This document shows positions 46,272 to 54,714 of a stretch of DNA of 64,000 bases, piece after piece (the stretch's first letter is position 1; every line of letters begins with the position of its first letter). The translations under genes and the position numbers were made by a program. Below the pieces are notes generated by a model that saw only the letters and a program-made list of their open reading frames with translations, was not told where the DNA came from and did not search any database. Source of the stretch: Thiomicrorhabdus sp. Kp2 (GTDB lineage: Bacteria; Pseudomonadota; Gammaproteobacteria; Thiomicrospirales; Thiomicrospiraceae); contig NZ_ARWI01000001.1 in NCBI RefSeq assembly GCF_000478585.1, positions 620,001 to 684,000 on the forward strand. The letters run 5' to 3'.

Positions 46272-46676
46272 CTATATGATTTCATTGAATAACACGCCTG
46301 TCAAACTCTCTTTTGTTGATGAGTTACTTTGATGTACTGAATCAAGATAGTCTTGGATGTTTTTCATCATCTTTAACGAATCTTCATTTGGGTACTGTTT
46401 AATTATTTCATCAGTCGTTTTATCAATCACTTTAACTACTGAAGACTGAGTATTTTCATCCACCGAGAAGGTTAACCCTAAACCAAGTTGTTCTAGTTTT
46501 GAATTCACCTGTTCAACCTGGTTTTGGATTGCCTGTTCGGTATCTTGCTGAGTCTTAATGTTTGGAGAGACGACTGAGGCCTCGACCTGCGATGGTTTTA
46601 CTCCAGTTGCGGGTGTTACCACTGGCTTGACTGAATTAGTATCCATTACAGGGGATGACATAGAACTAATATCCAT
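46272..46676 (-). CDS. FlaG-family protein (2)
   Basis: The 134-residue FlaG-like protein has the same plan as its neighbour: an NQVEQVNSKLEQLGLGLTFSV helix-strand unit, then VVKVIDKTTDEIIKQYPNED and a C-terminus ending TGVLFNEII. The two share the (I/L)xxQxP(T/N)E signature and overall size, so a tandem duplication with divergence is likely. It follows the flagellin gene by 52 bp and is read in the same unit. Confidence 0.85.
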   Translation of the reverse strand: MDISSMSSPVMDTNSVKPVVTPATGVKPSQVEASVVSPNIKTQQDTEQAIQNQVEQVNSKLEQLGLGLTFSVDENTQSSVVKVIDKTTDEIIKQYPNEDSLKMMKNIQDYLDSVHQSNSSTKESLTGVLFNEII

Positions 46677-46728
46677 CTCAATCCCTCCTTATACCTTAAT
46701 GCTCGTTGCCTTATTACTCAGCTAAAGC

Positions 46729-47550
46729 TTATCGTAATAGAGCTAAAACATTTTGTGAGTTAGAGTTAGCTTGTGACAACATGCTCATACCTGCCTGCTG
46801 TAGAACTTGTGTACGAGCTAAGTTAGCACTCTCTAATGCAAAGTCAGCATCTTGAATACCTGAACGAGCCGCTGAGATATTTTCACTTACGTTCTGTAAG
46901 TTAGCGACAGTATGCTCAAGACGGTTTTGTACCGCCCCCACACCCGAACGTGCAGTACTTAGTGCTGAAATTTGACCGTCTAAACCAGTAATGGCCGCCG
47001 CAGCATTAGCTGAAGTATCTACACCCAGCGCTGTTACAGCTGTTGCAATCGCTGTTCCACCAATGGTTGTGATGTTAATAGAGTCATTAGCACCATCTTC
47101 CCAACCAACTTGTAAGTTAGTAGAAACCGCTGTATCTAAAACCGATACACCATTAAATTTAGTGGTTGATGAGATACGTGTTAGTTCTGCTGATAAAGCA
47201 TTAAACTCGGCATCCATTGATGCACGGTTAGCCGCAGAGTAGGTTCCGTTTAAAGACTGTACCGCTAGTTCACGTTGACGCTGCATCATGTCGCCCATTT
47301 CTTCAGCCGCACCATCAATAGTTTGTGCCATAGAAATACCGTCATTGGCATTACGAACCGCTTGGTCTGTACCCATGATTTGTGAAGTCATTTTATTTGC
47401 TACAGCTAAACCAGCTGCATCATCTGCCGCACTATTGATACGTAGACCAGAAGTCAAACGTTCCATAGAAACCGCTTGTTCACGACTTGAAACATCAAGT
47501 TGACGAGTTGCGTTAATAGAACTTACATTTGTGTTGATTACCATTGCCAT
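46729..47550 (-). CDS. Flagellin (downstream copy)
   Basis: This is the filament subunit. The 273-residue protein has the D0/D1 N-terminus VINTNVSSINATRQLDVSSR with NSAADDAAGLAVANKM and the C-terminal VANLQNVSENISAARSGIQDADFA with LQQAGMSMLSQAN. Only a short variable region (about 150-205) lies between, so D2/D3 are essentially absent. Thr/Ser residues there (e.g. DSINITTIGGTA) are candidate pseudaminic acid sites. A hairpin region and palindrome precede it. No good sigma-28 -35 element was found upstream, so it may depend on readthrough or another promoter. Confidence 0.95.
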   Translation of the reverse strand: MAMVINTNVSSINATRQLDVSSREQAVSMERLTSGLRINSAADDAAGLAVANKMTSQIMGTDQAVRNANDGISMAQTIDGAAEEMGDMMQRQRELAVQSLNGTYSAANRASMDAEFNALSAELTRISSTTKFNGVSVLDTAVSTNLQVGWEDGANDSINITTIGGTAIATAVTALGVDTSANAAAAITGLDGQISALSTARSGVGAVQNRLEHTVANLQNVSENISAARSGIQDADFALESANLARTQVLQQAGMSMLSQANSNSQNVLALLR

Positions 47551-47587
47551 GATAATTCTCCTTTTTGTAAAGAAACGTTAGTGTTTG

Positions 47588-47632
47588 CCTAGTTGGCTGC
47601 TAACTTTTATGTTATCCGCCAACTAGGTGGCG
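47588..47632 (-). promoter_or_regulatory. Flagellin 5' leader with two mutually exclusive hairpins
   Basis: A 10-bp perfect inverted repeat (arms 47588-47597 and 47618-47627, 20-nt loop) overlaps a second hairpin (arms CGCCA/TGGCG at 47617-47621 and 47628-47632) sharing one arm. It lies between the two flagellin genes, upstream of the AAGGAG ribosome site of the downstream flagellin. It could be a processing, stability or attenuation element. Confidence 0.5.
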
Positions 47633-47699
47633 AATCCTGTTTGGGTTATCGCTCCTTTTCAGAACCAACAACCTAAATTCTTTATATTTTTCAAGCCCT

Positions 47700-47715
47700 T
47701 TACCAGGCCTGGTAA
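47700..47715. repeat. Dispersed palindrome, perfect copy (intergenic)
   Basis: TTACCAGGCCTGGTAA, seven bases after the stop codon of the upstream flagellin gene and before the leader hairpins. Confidence 0.9.
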
Positions 47716-47722
47716 ACAGGTT

Positions 47723-48544
47723 TTACTGTAGAAGTTGCAATACATTTTGAGAGGCTTGGTTAGCCTGACTTAACATGCTCATTCCAGCTTGTTGCAATAC
47801 CTGTGTACGTGCTAAATCTGCACTTTCTTTTGCAAAATCGGCATCTAAAATAGATGAACGTGATGCACTGATGTTTTCACTCACATTTTGTAAGTTAGCT
47901 ACCGTATGTTCTAGTCGGTTTTGAATCGCACCCACTCCTGAACGAGCTGAACTTAATACAGAAATTTGACCATCTAACCCTGTAATAGCGGCCGCTGCAT
48001 TAGCCGAAGTATCGACACCTAGCGCTGTTACAGCTGTTGCAATCGCTGTTCCAGCAATACCTGTTACAACAATCGAGTCTGCAGCATTATCTTGCCACCC
48101 AACATGAATCTCAATTTGAGCCGCTGTATCTAATACAGATACGTTGTTGAATTTGGTTGTGCTTGAGATACGGGTTAATTCTGCTGATAAAGCGTTAAAC
48201 TCTTCATCCATTGATGCACGGTTAGCTGCAGAGTAAGTTCCGTTTAATGACTGAACCGCTAATTCACGTTGACGTTGCATCATGTCACCCATCTCTTCAG
48301 CCGCACCATCAATAGTTTGTGCCATTGAGATACCATCATTGGTGTTTCTAATCGCCATATCTGTACCCATGATTTGGGTTGTCATGGCTGTTGATACCGC
48401 TAATCCAGCTGCGTCATCTGCCGCGCTATTAATTCTTAGACCAGAAGTCAAACGTTCCATTGCCACTGACTGATCACGACTTGAAACATCTAATTGACGA
48501 GTTGCATTGATAGATGCGATATTTGTGTTGATTACCATACTCAT
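47723..48544 (-). CDS. Flagellin (upstream copy)
   Basis: The 273-residue flagellin is the same length as its neighbour and nearly identical in D0/D1. It shares an identical stretch GTAIATAVTALGVDTSANAA in the variable-to-D1 junction, with near-identical DNA there, suggesting gene conversion or recent duplication. The variable segment (AQIEIHVGWQDNAADSIVVT) differs. It has a clear sigma-28 promoter, an AGGGAG ribosome site and a small 5' leader hairpin (48558-48572). It is probably the main FliA-dependent flagellin. Confidence 0.95.
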   Translation of the reverse strand: MSMVINTNIASINATRQLDVSSRDQSVAMERLTSGLRINSAADDAAGLAVSTAMTTQIMGTDMAIRNTNDGISMAQTIDGAAEEMGDMMQRQRELAVQSLNGTYSAANRASMDEEFNALSAELTRISSTTKFNNVSVLDTAAQIEIHVGWQDNAADSIVVTGIAGTAIATAVTALGVDTSANAAAAITGLDGQISVLSSARSGVGAIQNRLEHTVANLQNVSENISASRSSILDADFAKESADLARTQVLQQAGMSMLSQANQASQNVLQLLQ

Positions 48545-48557
48545 GATTTTTCTCCCT

Positions 48558-48572
48558 GTACTTTATAAGTAC
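48558..48572 (-). promoter_or_regulatory. Leader hairpin before flagellin ribosome site
   Basis: GTACTT-loop-AAGTAC inverted repeat directly upstream of AGGGAG; it may stabilise the mRNA. Confidence 0.35.
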
Positions 48573-48639
48573 CATTTGTGTGTTTTACTTGTATTGTGTT
48601 TTTTGCTACTTGAGGCAATGTCTCTTGCCTTCAATTAAC

Positions 48640-48666
48640 TTAACGGAGGGTTTTAAAAAAACTTTA
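48640..48666 (-). promoter_or_regulatory. Sigma-28 (FliA) promoter for the upstream flagellin
   Basis: On the minus strand TAAAGTTT (perfect -35), 11-bp spacer, then TCCGTTAA (6 of 8 against GCCGATAA). Transcript start expected near 48632, with a leader of about 90 nt. Confidence 0.82.
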
Positions 48667-48692
48667 GACTTTTTTTGATATTTTCTTCAGGC

Positions 48693-48721
48693 AAAAAAAA
48701 ACCATTCATAAAGAATGGTTT
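48693..48721 (-). terminator. Intrinsic terminator after maf
   Basis: AAACCATTC-loop-GAATGGTTT stem with a run of A bases at the left, read as TTTTTTT on the minus strand. It ends the pse-maf unit and insulates the flagellin promoter. Confidence 0.85.
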
Positions 48722-48765
48722 GAAGCCTTTGTATTTAGGGGCTTGAAAGATACTTACCGAATGAT

Positions 48766-51219
48766 TTATTCGATTTGAGCATTTAATGAATCAACAAACT
48801 GTTGTATTAATTTTTGATCGAGTTGTGCGTGATTATCTACATTGCTTAGTAACTCATTTGCTAGTTCTACTTGAGCTGATTGAATATAAAACTTGAGTAA
48901 ATGAATAAAAGCCTCGGTATCTTGCATCAATAAAGGATAGCTTTTCAGAGCCTCGATCGCCCCTTTCACATTACCTAGTATCGCTAAAGATTCTGCAAAG
49001 GTCGGTATAAACCGAACATCTTGTTTGCACAAGTTTTCTAAACACTCTAATCCCAGCTCATATTGTTTTTGGGCAAAAGCCAAGCTAAACATCCTTTTAA
49101 GCACGTAGGGGTGATTTTTTTCAGTATCAGCTTCAAGATATTTATTAAGCGCTTGTTCTGGTAGGTTTTGCATTTCAAACAAAACCCCTTGAGCATACAG
49201 TTGAATTTGTTCAAACGTTTCTTTAGGTAAAGAATCAAGCTGAACAATGATCTTTTCAATTGGATGTATTAGGTTCTGCTCATAAGACTTATCAATTTGC
49301 GTAACGTACTCTTGAGGGTTTTGTAAACGTTTATTAAACCTTTCAATCAGCTTACTATCGTCTTTAAGCATCTCTTTATATGTCTTTTCTAATTCCTGAA
49401 CCTCTTTTGGATACCTTGTTTGATAAAATTCCAAATCGTGTTCTGCTAGATGTTCTAGCCAGACATAAAACCGACCAGGCGTATTTCTATTTAGCCATGC
49501 TTGAGAGAGAGTTTTAAAGCTTGTGTTCTCATCCACTTCTGAGCGCCTAAACTCAATCTCTTTTTGCACTTGCTCTAGCTGTTCTAAAAACCCCTGTGAA
49601 CCATTATGTAAACCCGCAAAAAAACCTGTTAATGCATTTATCATCTCTTGGTGAGACATCGACTCTTCAGAATCCACAGGGCTAAGTGACTGCATAAAAT
49701 CTTGATAGGCATAATTAACCATGGTTTGATAATCAACACCAACCTTATGCTCTAACTGCTCTTTTAGTTTAAGCACCTCATTGATTCTTTGTTTCTGCTT
49801 TTTTGGCTCTTTAAATAAAATCGAGGTTAAATGCAGCCCTTTTTTGGCTTTGGAGGTTATCTCATCAAACCATTTAGAGGCAAAATTAACCTCTGTTGTT
49901 AACATCTTTAAAAATGTTTTTTGGGATTGAGCGTCATAATCCAAATAGGGTTTAAAGCTTTCAACCACATCAAATTTACGGCCAGTGAGTTCCACTTGAG
50001 TTAAATTTTGGTAATCAATTCCCTCTATCACTGCCGCGCCTGAGTTAAAGTTATGTACTTCTAAGTTTTTCCAGGTTTTAGAAAGCGTGGCTAATTGCTC
50101 TTCAAATAGATTTCTTGCATCATATAACTGAATATTGGTACCAACACGCTCTCCGCGATAGTTTATCGCATGGGTATCATTGTGATCACGAATCCCCATC
50201 CCAGACTCAATACTACCCGACTCATGGCAGACGCCCTCAAGCGTAAAACAAAAATCAACACCTGCTAGGTATATTTTAGATACACCTAAATACACCGCCA
50301 TACCAAACATCGCATTAGTGACCGTTGGCCCGTCAGAAATAAAGTTTTCTTCACTTCGTAACGCCCAAGGAAACCTCCTACGAGTGTAGGTTTTTAAGCC
50401 TTTCCATTGTTGGATGAGTCTTGGGTATGGGTGTTCTCCTGAAATAAGAATGCTTGTATCTGCAAAATGGTACATCTCTTTAGAGTATTCAAATATCAGC
50501 TCTTGCGGGTCTAAGGTGGCAATAAAATCTGGAACAATACCTTCTTTTAACAGGCGTTTACAAATACGGCTGGCCGCAAAAATCCATACTCGGCTTTGAT
50601 TTTTTTTAAGCCAAGGAATCACATCATCCAAAGAAGGGCCACCCCCTAGAATAACCGCAGGTAACTCGCCTTTTAGCTTGTCTTTTATACTATGTAGCGG
50701 ATGCATGAGATCACACACATTCGCCATTTGCTGATCAAAGACTTTTTTAAAATCTCGATTATCGACTCGATCAATTCTAAAACGATGAAAGTTTTCCTCT
50801 TCTCTTCGATAAATCCCTTGATAAGGCTCTTTGCCCTCTTCGACAATTAAAGACTTCAACAAAATAATGGCATTACGCATGACATAGTCTTGATGTCGCT
50901 CATATAGCAGCTCAAATTCAAACGCTTCAAAACTAAAAAACTCAAACTTACTCTCTGGCATAAACTCAATAGTTTGCTCAATATGGGTAAGTACTTCAGG
51001 AAAGTCTACAAAAACAAACCGTTGACCAGGCGTGGCTATTTGTTGTAAATACTGAACAAGCAACCCTGAATCCGTACCTAAAACAACATACAGCTTATCT
51101 TCGGGTAAGATTCCACCTACGTACTCTTTATAAATTTCTGTAGAACGCGTTTGTGCTATACGTGAAGGAAAGTAGTCTTTTAGTACGATCTCTCCTGCCT
51201 GAGTTTCAATGCTTTGCAT
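48766..51219 (-). CDS. Maf-family flagellin glycosyltransferase (DUF115), large form
   Basis: Motility accessory factors transfer pseudaminic or legionaminic acid onto flagellin. The 817-residue product has the central MAF/DUF115 region with AVILGGGPSLDDVIPWLKKN, then IPDFIATLDPQELIF-like SGEHPYPRLIQ and the FISDGPTVTNAMFGMAVYLG and VDFCFTLEGVCHESGS segments. The N-terminal part is a nucleotide-like domain, and the C-terminal 200 or so residues look TPR-like (e.g. ALNKYLEADTEKNHPYVLKR). Maf proteins are usually about 600-700 residues. It is the last gene of the pse run. Confidence 0.85.
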   Translation of the reverse strand: MQSIETQAGEIVLKDYFPSRIAQTRSTEIYKEYVGGILPEDKLYVVLGTDSGLLVQYLQQIATPGQRFVFVDFPEVLTHIEQTIEFMPESKFEFFSFEAFEFELLYERHQDYVMRNAIILLKSLIVEEGKEPYQGIYRREEENFHRFRIDRVDNRDFKKVFDQQMANVCDLMHPLHSIKDKLKGELPAVILGGGPSLDDVIPWLKKNQSRVWIFAASRICKRLLKEGIVPDFIATLDPQELIFEYSKEMYHFADTSILISGEHPYPRLIQQWKGLKTYTRRRFPWALRSEENFISDGPTVTNAMFGMAVYLGVSKIYLAGVDFCFTLEGVCHESGSIESGMGIRDHNDTHAINYRGERVGTNIQLYDARNLFEEQLATLSKTWKNLEVHNFNSGAAVIEGIDYQNLTQVELTGRKFDVVESFKPYLDYDAQSQKTFLKMLTTEVNFASKWFDEITSKAKKGLHLTSILFKEPKKQKQRINEVLKLKEQLEHKVGVDYQTMVNYAYQDFMQSLSPVDSEESMSHQEMINALTGFFAGLHNGSQGFLEQLEQVQKEIEFRRSEVDENTSFKTLSQAWLNRNTPGRFYVWLEHLAEHDLEFYQTRYPKEVQELEKTYKEMLKDDSKLIERFNKRLQNPQEYVTQIDKSYEQNLIHPIEKIIVQLDSLPKETFEQIQLYAQGVLFEMQNLPEQALNKYLEADTEKNHPYVLKRMFSLAFAQKQYELGLECLENLCKQDVRFIPTFAESLAILGNVKGAIEALKSYPLLMQDTEAFIHLLKFYIQSAQVELANELLSNVDNHAQLDQKLIQQFVDSLNAQIE

Positions 51220-51260
51220 ACATAACCTTAAAATTGTGTGTTGCTATATTTATGTTGTTT

Positions 51261-51878
51261 TTATTTTTTTAACAAAAACCAGTTAACGTCATCGAGTGGA
51301 AAATTTAAATCGGCATGATATACAAATCCATAATCAGCCAGTTTTAAATCTGGATAGAGCGCCATCATCTCTCCCGCAAAATCTCTTTTAAAGTATTTGC
51401 CCTCGTTCCCTCTATACTTCACTTCAACAGGGGTTGGGTTGTAGGATTCGGCAATCAAAATCCATTGACTGCTTGACTCATAAATCTTTTTGTACATTTG
51501 CGGCAATTCATTAGGGTTAATGTGAATTAACACGCCCAAAATCATAGATAAATCATATTGGTTTTTTGAATCGAAATCTAAGGCCGATTGGTGAAAAATC
51601 TCTTTGCAACCACCCCAATTCTCAAGCTGTTCTTTGGCATAAGCATTAATTTCAATAGCCGATAATTCCGCACTAGGCAGTAACCGTTGAATACTTTGTA
51701 AATTTAGCCCAATGTTTGAACCAAACTCAATCACCGAGTCAACTTTGCCTGTTGTTTGAAAAACCTTAGAGAATAAAGCCGTTTTGCTAATTAATAACTG
51801 CTCATCATTATTTCGTTGACTGTATTCATTACCAAATTCACCCGCCCAAAAAGACTCTTGTTCTGTTTTATATTCCAT
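51261..51878 (-). CDS. Pseudaminic acid biosynthesis-associated SAM methyltransferase
   Basis: The 205-residue SAM-dependent methylase opens MEYKTEQESFWAGEFGNEYSQR, a start typical of the methylase family that accompanies pseudaminic acid clusters. It carries the SAM motif VIEFGSNIGLNLQSI (about 65-80) and IEINAYAKEQ. The acceptor is not known; it could modify the sugar nucleotide or the glycan. It lies between pseI and maf with a perfect palindrome copy in the gap. Confidence 0.8.
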   Translation of the reverse strand: MEYKTEQESFWAGEFGNEYSQRNNDEQLLISKTALFSKVFQTTGKVDSVIEFGSNIGLNLQSIQRLLPSAELSAIEINAYAKEQLENWGGCKEIFHQSALDFDSKNQYDLSMILGVLIHINPNELPQMYKKIYESSSQWILIAESYNPTPVEVKYRGNEGKYFKRDFAGEMMALYPDLKLADYGFVYHADLNFPLDDVNWFLLKK

Positions 51879-51922
51879 GATTTATTCCTAATTTTTAGTT
51901 AAAAACGAAAGGCAAACATAAG

Positions 51923-51938
51923 TTACCAGGCCTGGTAA
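51923..51938. repeat. Dispersed palindrome, perfect copy (intergenic)
   Basis: TTACCAGGCCTGGTAA with symmetry extended to 20 bp (51921-51940, AG before and CT after), between pseI and the methylase gene. Confidence 0.9.
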
Positions 51939-51951
51939 CTGTGCTAGATTA

Positions 51952-53001
51952 TTATGATTGCCAATCAGTCATAACTGGCGTCCCACGTTCAATATCTGCG
52001 GGTGCTGTTTTTCCAATGATATTATTTAAATATTTTGGCGCAAGTCCAAAACCTGGTCGAATACTTTTAACGTGCTCGTTAGTTATCATCTCACCCGCTT
52101 TAATGTTTTTTACAAAATACAAAGAACGACGAAATTTAACGTTTGATACTTCGCTTGATTTACGGCCGTAATCGACTTTTCCAAGTGCTTGCCAGGCGGT
52201 TTTTGCTCCATCACACAGCGCTTCTAAATCTTGAGGCTCAAGGGAAAAACTATCGTCAGGCCCTCCCCCATTTCGATCTAAGGTGACATGTTTTTCAATA
52301 ACACAAGCCCCTAACGCAACGCTAGTGATTGCGGTGGTGTTATCCAAAGTATGGTCTGACAAACCGACGGGGAAACCAAACCTGGATTGCATATCAGTTA
52401 TAGTTTTTAAGTTGTAATCTTCCGCAGGCGCAGGATACCCACTCACGCAATGTAATAGAGCTAACTCTTTACAGCCACCTTCTCTGGCTGCATCAACCGC
52501 CTCTTCTATCTCTTGTGCATCAGCCATTCCTGTAGAGATAATCATGGGTTTTCCCGTTTGCGCCACATACTTAATTAACGGTAAATCCACCGCTTCAAAG
52601 CTGGCAATTTTATAAGCTGGTGCGTTTAAATCTTCCAATAAATCTACCGCCGTATTGTCAAACGGGGAGCTAAAGATGGTGATTCCAACTTGTTTAGCGT
52701 AATCAAATAACGGTTTATGCCAATCCCAAGGCGTATAGGCTTCTTCATAAAGTTCATATAAAGAACGTCCTGCCCATAAACCATCAAGCAATTGAAAATC
52801 GGGTAAACCACTATCGATGGTTAAAGTATCAGCTGTGTAGGTCTGCATTTTGACCGCATCGGCACCTTTTTTTTTGGCCATCTCAATAATTTTATAAGCA
52901 TTGCGGATATCGCCATTATGATTCGCCGACATCTCCGCAATAACATAAGGTGGAAACATCGCTCCGATTTGACGTTGGTTTATCGTGATTGTTTTACTCA
53001 T
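51952..53001 (-). CDS. pseI: Pseudaminic acid synthase PseI
   Basis: PseI condenses the 2,4-diamido-trideoxy-altrose with phosphoenolpyruvate to give pseudaminic acid. The product (about 349 residues from the ATG at 53001; GTG at 53007 gives 351) is a NeuB-family protein with IAEMSANHNGDIRNAYKII, VKMQTYTADT, HCVSGYPAPAEDYNL, GLSDHT and IEKHVTLDRNGGGPDDSFSL, and a C-terminal SAF domain (about 285-345). It overlaps the preceding gene by 8 bp. Confidence 0.93.
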   Translation of the reverse strand: MSKTITINQRQIGAMFPPYVIAEMSANHNGDIRNAYKIIEMAKKKGADAVKMQTYTADTLTIDSGLPDFQLLDGLWAGRSLYELYEEAYTPWDWHKPLFDYAKQVGITIFSSPFDNTAVDLLEDLNAPAYKIASFEAVDLPLIKYVAQTGKPMIISTGMADAQEIEEAVDAAREGGCKELALLHCVSGYPAPAEDYNLKTITDMQSRFGFPVGLSDHTLDNTTAITSVALGACVIEKHVTLDRNGGGPDDSFSLEPQDLEALCDGAKTAWQALGKVDYGRKSSEVSNVKFRRSLYFVKNIKAGEMITNEHVKSIRPGFGLAPKYLNNIIGKTAPADIERGTPVMTDWQS

Positions 53002-53635
53002 CAACACTCTCTATTTTCAAAATAAATTTCTTGCCATCTTTATAAAAAAAAGCTGGAAATCGATTAGGGTCACAGACTCTCAATAAATTAAATTGTTCAT
53101 TCAGCGATTTATTGATATCGATTTCACTATCGCATGGTTTTCTTTGTGGCCACGAAGGAGTAAACACTTGTTCACGCTGTTTTATTGGCTCAATACAATT
53201 AAAATTGTTTACCGCAAAATTCATCAACTGAATTTCCGCTGAAAACAACAATTGATTGATTTCGTCATAGAGTGCCGTTGAAGGGATATTGACTGTTAGC
53301 TTCTGCCAAATGTCCCCAGAATCCACAACATCTTCTGCCTCCAACAAACTAACGACGATTTGTTCCGCACCCGTAAGTAAACTCCACACATGAGGGCTCC
53401 ACCCCCGACCCTCTGGCAAATCACTGGCATGAATAACTAATGTTTTCTTAAATTTTTCTCTATCGATTTTATTAATAATTTCGCTACAAGAAATCAAAAA
53501 CAGAATGTCGCCACTTTGTAACTCATCTTTTGAATGTACTATAGAAACTTGGTGTTCTTTTCGCTGGGCACACCACTCTTCAAGCCAAGGATAGATAGGA
53601 TGTTTTTCTGATGAAACTAGAATAGTGACTTTCAT
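52994..53635 (-). CDS. Formyltransferase-like enzyme in the pseudaminic acid cluster (PseJ-like)
   Basis: The 213-residue product has the fold signature of methionyl-tRNA-type formyltransferases: LVIHASDLPEGRGWSPHVW (around residues 85-103) and VVDSGDIWQKL (around 123-133). His of HASDLP and Asp of VDSGD are at the positions of the known catalytic His and Asp; the usual Asn two residues before His is replaced by Val. No PseH-type acetyltransferase is present, so this gene probably formylates the 4-amino group to give a 7-formamido sugar. A PseJ with this activity has been described in Anoxybacillus (from memory). It overlaps pseG by 4 bp and pseI by 8 bp. Confidence 0.75.
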   Translation of the reverse strand: MKVTILVSSEKHPIYPWLEEWCAQRKEHQVSIVHSKDELQSGDILFLISCSEIINKIDREKFKKTLVIHASDLPEGRGWSPHVWSLLTGAEQIVVSLLEAEDVVDSGDIWQKLTVNIPSTALYDEINQLLFSAEIQLMNFAVNNFNCIEPIKQREQVFTPSWPQRKPCDSEIDINKSLNEQFNLLRVCDPNRFPAFFYKDGKKFILKIESVDE

Positions 53636-54714
53636 TTAAGACTCTCTATGACTCGATTAACCCCTAGCCCGTCGGTCACTTTAGCGGATTCAAACGCCAT
53701 TGAAACCTGATCTGTGAGCAATGATTCAAACAGTTCACACAACCGTTCAAAATGATCAAGCGATAATAACTTAACGGCGCTAATTGACTGCAAATTGTGA
53801 GCGATGTTTTTTTGGTTATCGGCCAATACCACCATTAGTGTAGGTAAACCTAAACAACATCTTTCCCAACTAGTCGCCCCAGCGGCTCCAATACATACAT
53901 CCACATGGGCCATCAATTCAGCCATATTATTAACGCCTGAGAGTACATCAACCCGATAAGGTAATGACTGAGCGAGTTCATTTATCTCTTTCAAAAAAGG
54001 GGCTGTTCCTCCCAAGACGACTTGCACATGCAAGTTTTTCGGCAACGAGCAACGAATCAATCCTTGGAGCAATTTACTGGTTACATTATCAGGGTCTACA
54101 CCACCCATTGAAATAAGAAGCGTCTCACAGTTCGCCTTAATTCTGCGCTGTAAACTGTAATCACGCCATTGCGAGAACTCTGGTCTTAACAAGGCGTATT
54201 GCGAGCCGAGTAATAACTGACAGTGCTCAGGCACTCGCGAACGGTAATCCTCCTGCTCCCTGCCAAAGGTTTGATCCAACAACAGATTACATAGATGTTT
54301 ACGATCTGCTAAGTCATCGATAACAAAAAGCTTTTTATAATAAGAGGTTAGTTCCTGTTGCCAGCGGTAATCTATCGCATAATGATCAACAATCAACCAA
54401 TCGACTTTATTGAATTTTGATAGGATTTCTTTACAAGCGAACGCATCGCCCAACTGGCTGTCTCCCAGCCAATCGGCATGAAACAGTTTATCTGTTTTGT
54501 CAGAGTTACCAGGCCTGGTAACATTCAGAGCTTCAAGTAAAAAAACCTCATAGCCTTTTTGTTCAATCAATTGAACCAAGTTCCCCTCATGCGCTCGACA
54601 AATAAATCGAACAGTTGCCCCCTCGTTAACCAGAGCATCGGCAAGTGTTAAGCAACGCATAACATGCCCTGTTCCAATGGTATGTGAGGCGTCGGCTCTT
54701 ATGACAACATGCAC
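53632..54714 (-). CDS. pseG: UDP-sugar hydrolase PseG
   Basis: PseG removes UDP from UDP-2,4-diamido-2,4,6-trideoxy-altrose before PseI. The 360-residue product has a GT-B-like hydrolase fold with IRADASHTIGTGHVMRCLTL (catalytic His near residue 19), ISMGGVDPDN and the C-terminal GAAGATSWERCCLGLPTLMV. It overlaps pseF by 16 bp. VTRPGN is encoded by a perfect palindrome copy. Confidence 0.93.
   Translation of the reverse strand: MHVVIRADASHTIGTGHVMRCLTLADALVNEGATVRFICRAHEGNLVQLIEQKGYEVFLLEALNVTRPGNSDKTDKLFHADWLGDSQLGDAFACKEILSKFNKVDWLIVDHYAIDYRWQQELTSYYKKLFVIDDLADRKHLCNLLLDQTFGREQEDYRSRVPEHCQLLLGSQYALLRPEFSQWRDYSLQRRIKANCETLLISMGGVDPDNVTSKLLQGLIRCSLPKNLHVQVVLGGTAPFLKEINELAQSLPYRVDVLSGVNNMAELMAHVDVCIGAAGATSWERCCLGLPTLMVVLADNQKNIAHNLQSISAVKLLSLDHFERLCELFESLLTDQVSMAFESAKVTDGLGVNRVIESLK
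54506..54521. repeat. Dispersed palindrome, perfect copy in pseG
   Basis: TTACCAGGCCTGGTAA, 18-bp symmetry; encodes VTRPGN. Confidence 0.9.

Noticed and set aside
47646-47653. Sigma-28 -10-like AGCGATAA upstream of the downstream flagellin
   Set aside because: No acceptable -35 element 11 bp upstream.
48614-48629. Possible sigma-54 element (GGCAA...TTGCC) upstream of the flagellin
   Set aside because: GG to GC spacing is one base too long and it is an inverted repeat just after the sigma-28 start, so it is more likely leader structure.
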